From assembly GCA_021783855.1 (NCBI GenBank), contig JAJXTL010000033.1, positions 1 to 24,818 of the forward strand: a DNA stretch of 24,818 nucleotides, written 5' to 3'. A program made the position numbers and the translations under genes. Below are positions 24,783 to 24,818 of the stretch, in pieces. The stretch comes from Pseudomonadota bacterium (GTDB lineage Bacteria; Pseudomonadota; Gammaproteobacteria; Burkholderiales; Gallionellaceae). How positions within the stretch are numbered: the stretch's first letter is position 1; the number at the start of each line of letters is the position of its first letter. Below the pieces are notes generated by a model. That model ran no database searches and was not told the DNA's origin. It saw only the letters and a list, made by a program, of their open reading frames with translations.

Positions 24783-24818
24783 TACACCGATCGGCGTTGT
24801 TACCGCGCAAGATCGGAA

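Overview
The window reads as a chromosomal segment of a Betaproteobacterium with moderate GC content. I would guess the Nitrosomonadales/Gallionellaceae neighbourhood. This rests on the mix of a FimV-type protein, the grpE-dnaK-dnaJ order, and a bcs operon with both bcsD and a proline-rich bcsP-like gene. The taxon is inference; no rRNA or tRNA is present to fix it.

Layout. (1) 1-1602, plus strand: the 3' part of a zinc-dependent N-acetylmuramoyl-L-alanine amidase, overlapping by 4 bases an ankyrin-repeat protein gene. (2) 1603-1991: gene-free, packed with hairpin repeats. (3) 1992-8839, minus strand: grpE, dnaK, dnaJ, cysM and a short fimV-like gene. A 312-bp element with long terminal inverted repeats sits between cysM and fimV. 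Promoters resembling the heat-shock sigma-32 consensus precede both grpE and dnaK. (4) 9062-24782, plus strand, divergent from grpE: a polysaccharide locus of twelve genes, ending 36 bases before the window edge.

The polysaccharide locus reads bcsD, bcsP-like, bcsQ, bcsA, bcsB, bcsZ, a BcsC-like TPR protein, SGNH protein 1, an AlgF/WssG-like protein, SGNH protein 2, an MBOAT acyltransferase (AlgI/WssH-like), an AlgJ/AlgX/WssI-like protein, then a separately spaced third SGNH protein. The logic is c-di-GMP-gated cellulose synthesis at the inner membrane (BcsA with PilZ, plus BcsB), and organisation of export sites by BcsD, BcsP and BcsQ. Periplasmic trimming would be by BcsZ and O-acetylation by the MBOAT/AlgF/AlgJ-like set. 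It resembles the Wss acetylated-cellulose system of Pseudomonas, but adds bcsD and bcsP, which normally mark systems making ordered cellulose.

Most unusual points: the BcsC-like protein ends before any outer-membrane beta-barrel; the BcsP-like protein carries repeated LRSLFG-type motifs; two closely related SGNH proteins flank the AlgF-like gene, have conserved cysteines and lack an obvious signal peptide; and a dispersed hairpin-repeat family sits at or near stop codons, including twice inside the polysaccharide operon.
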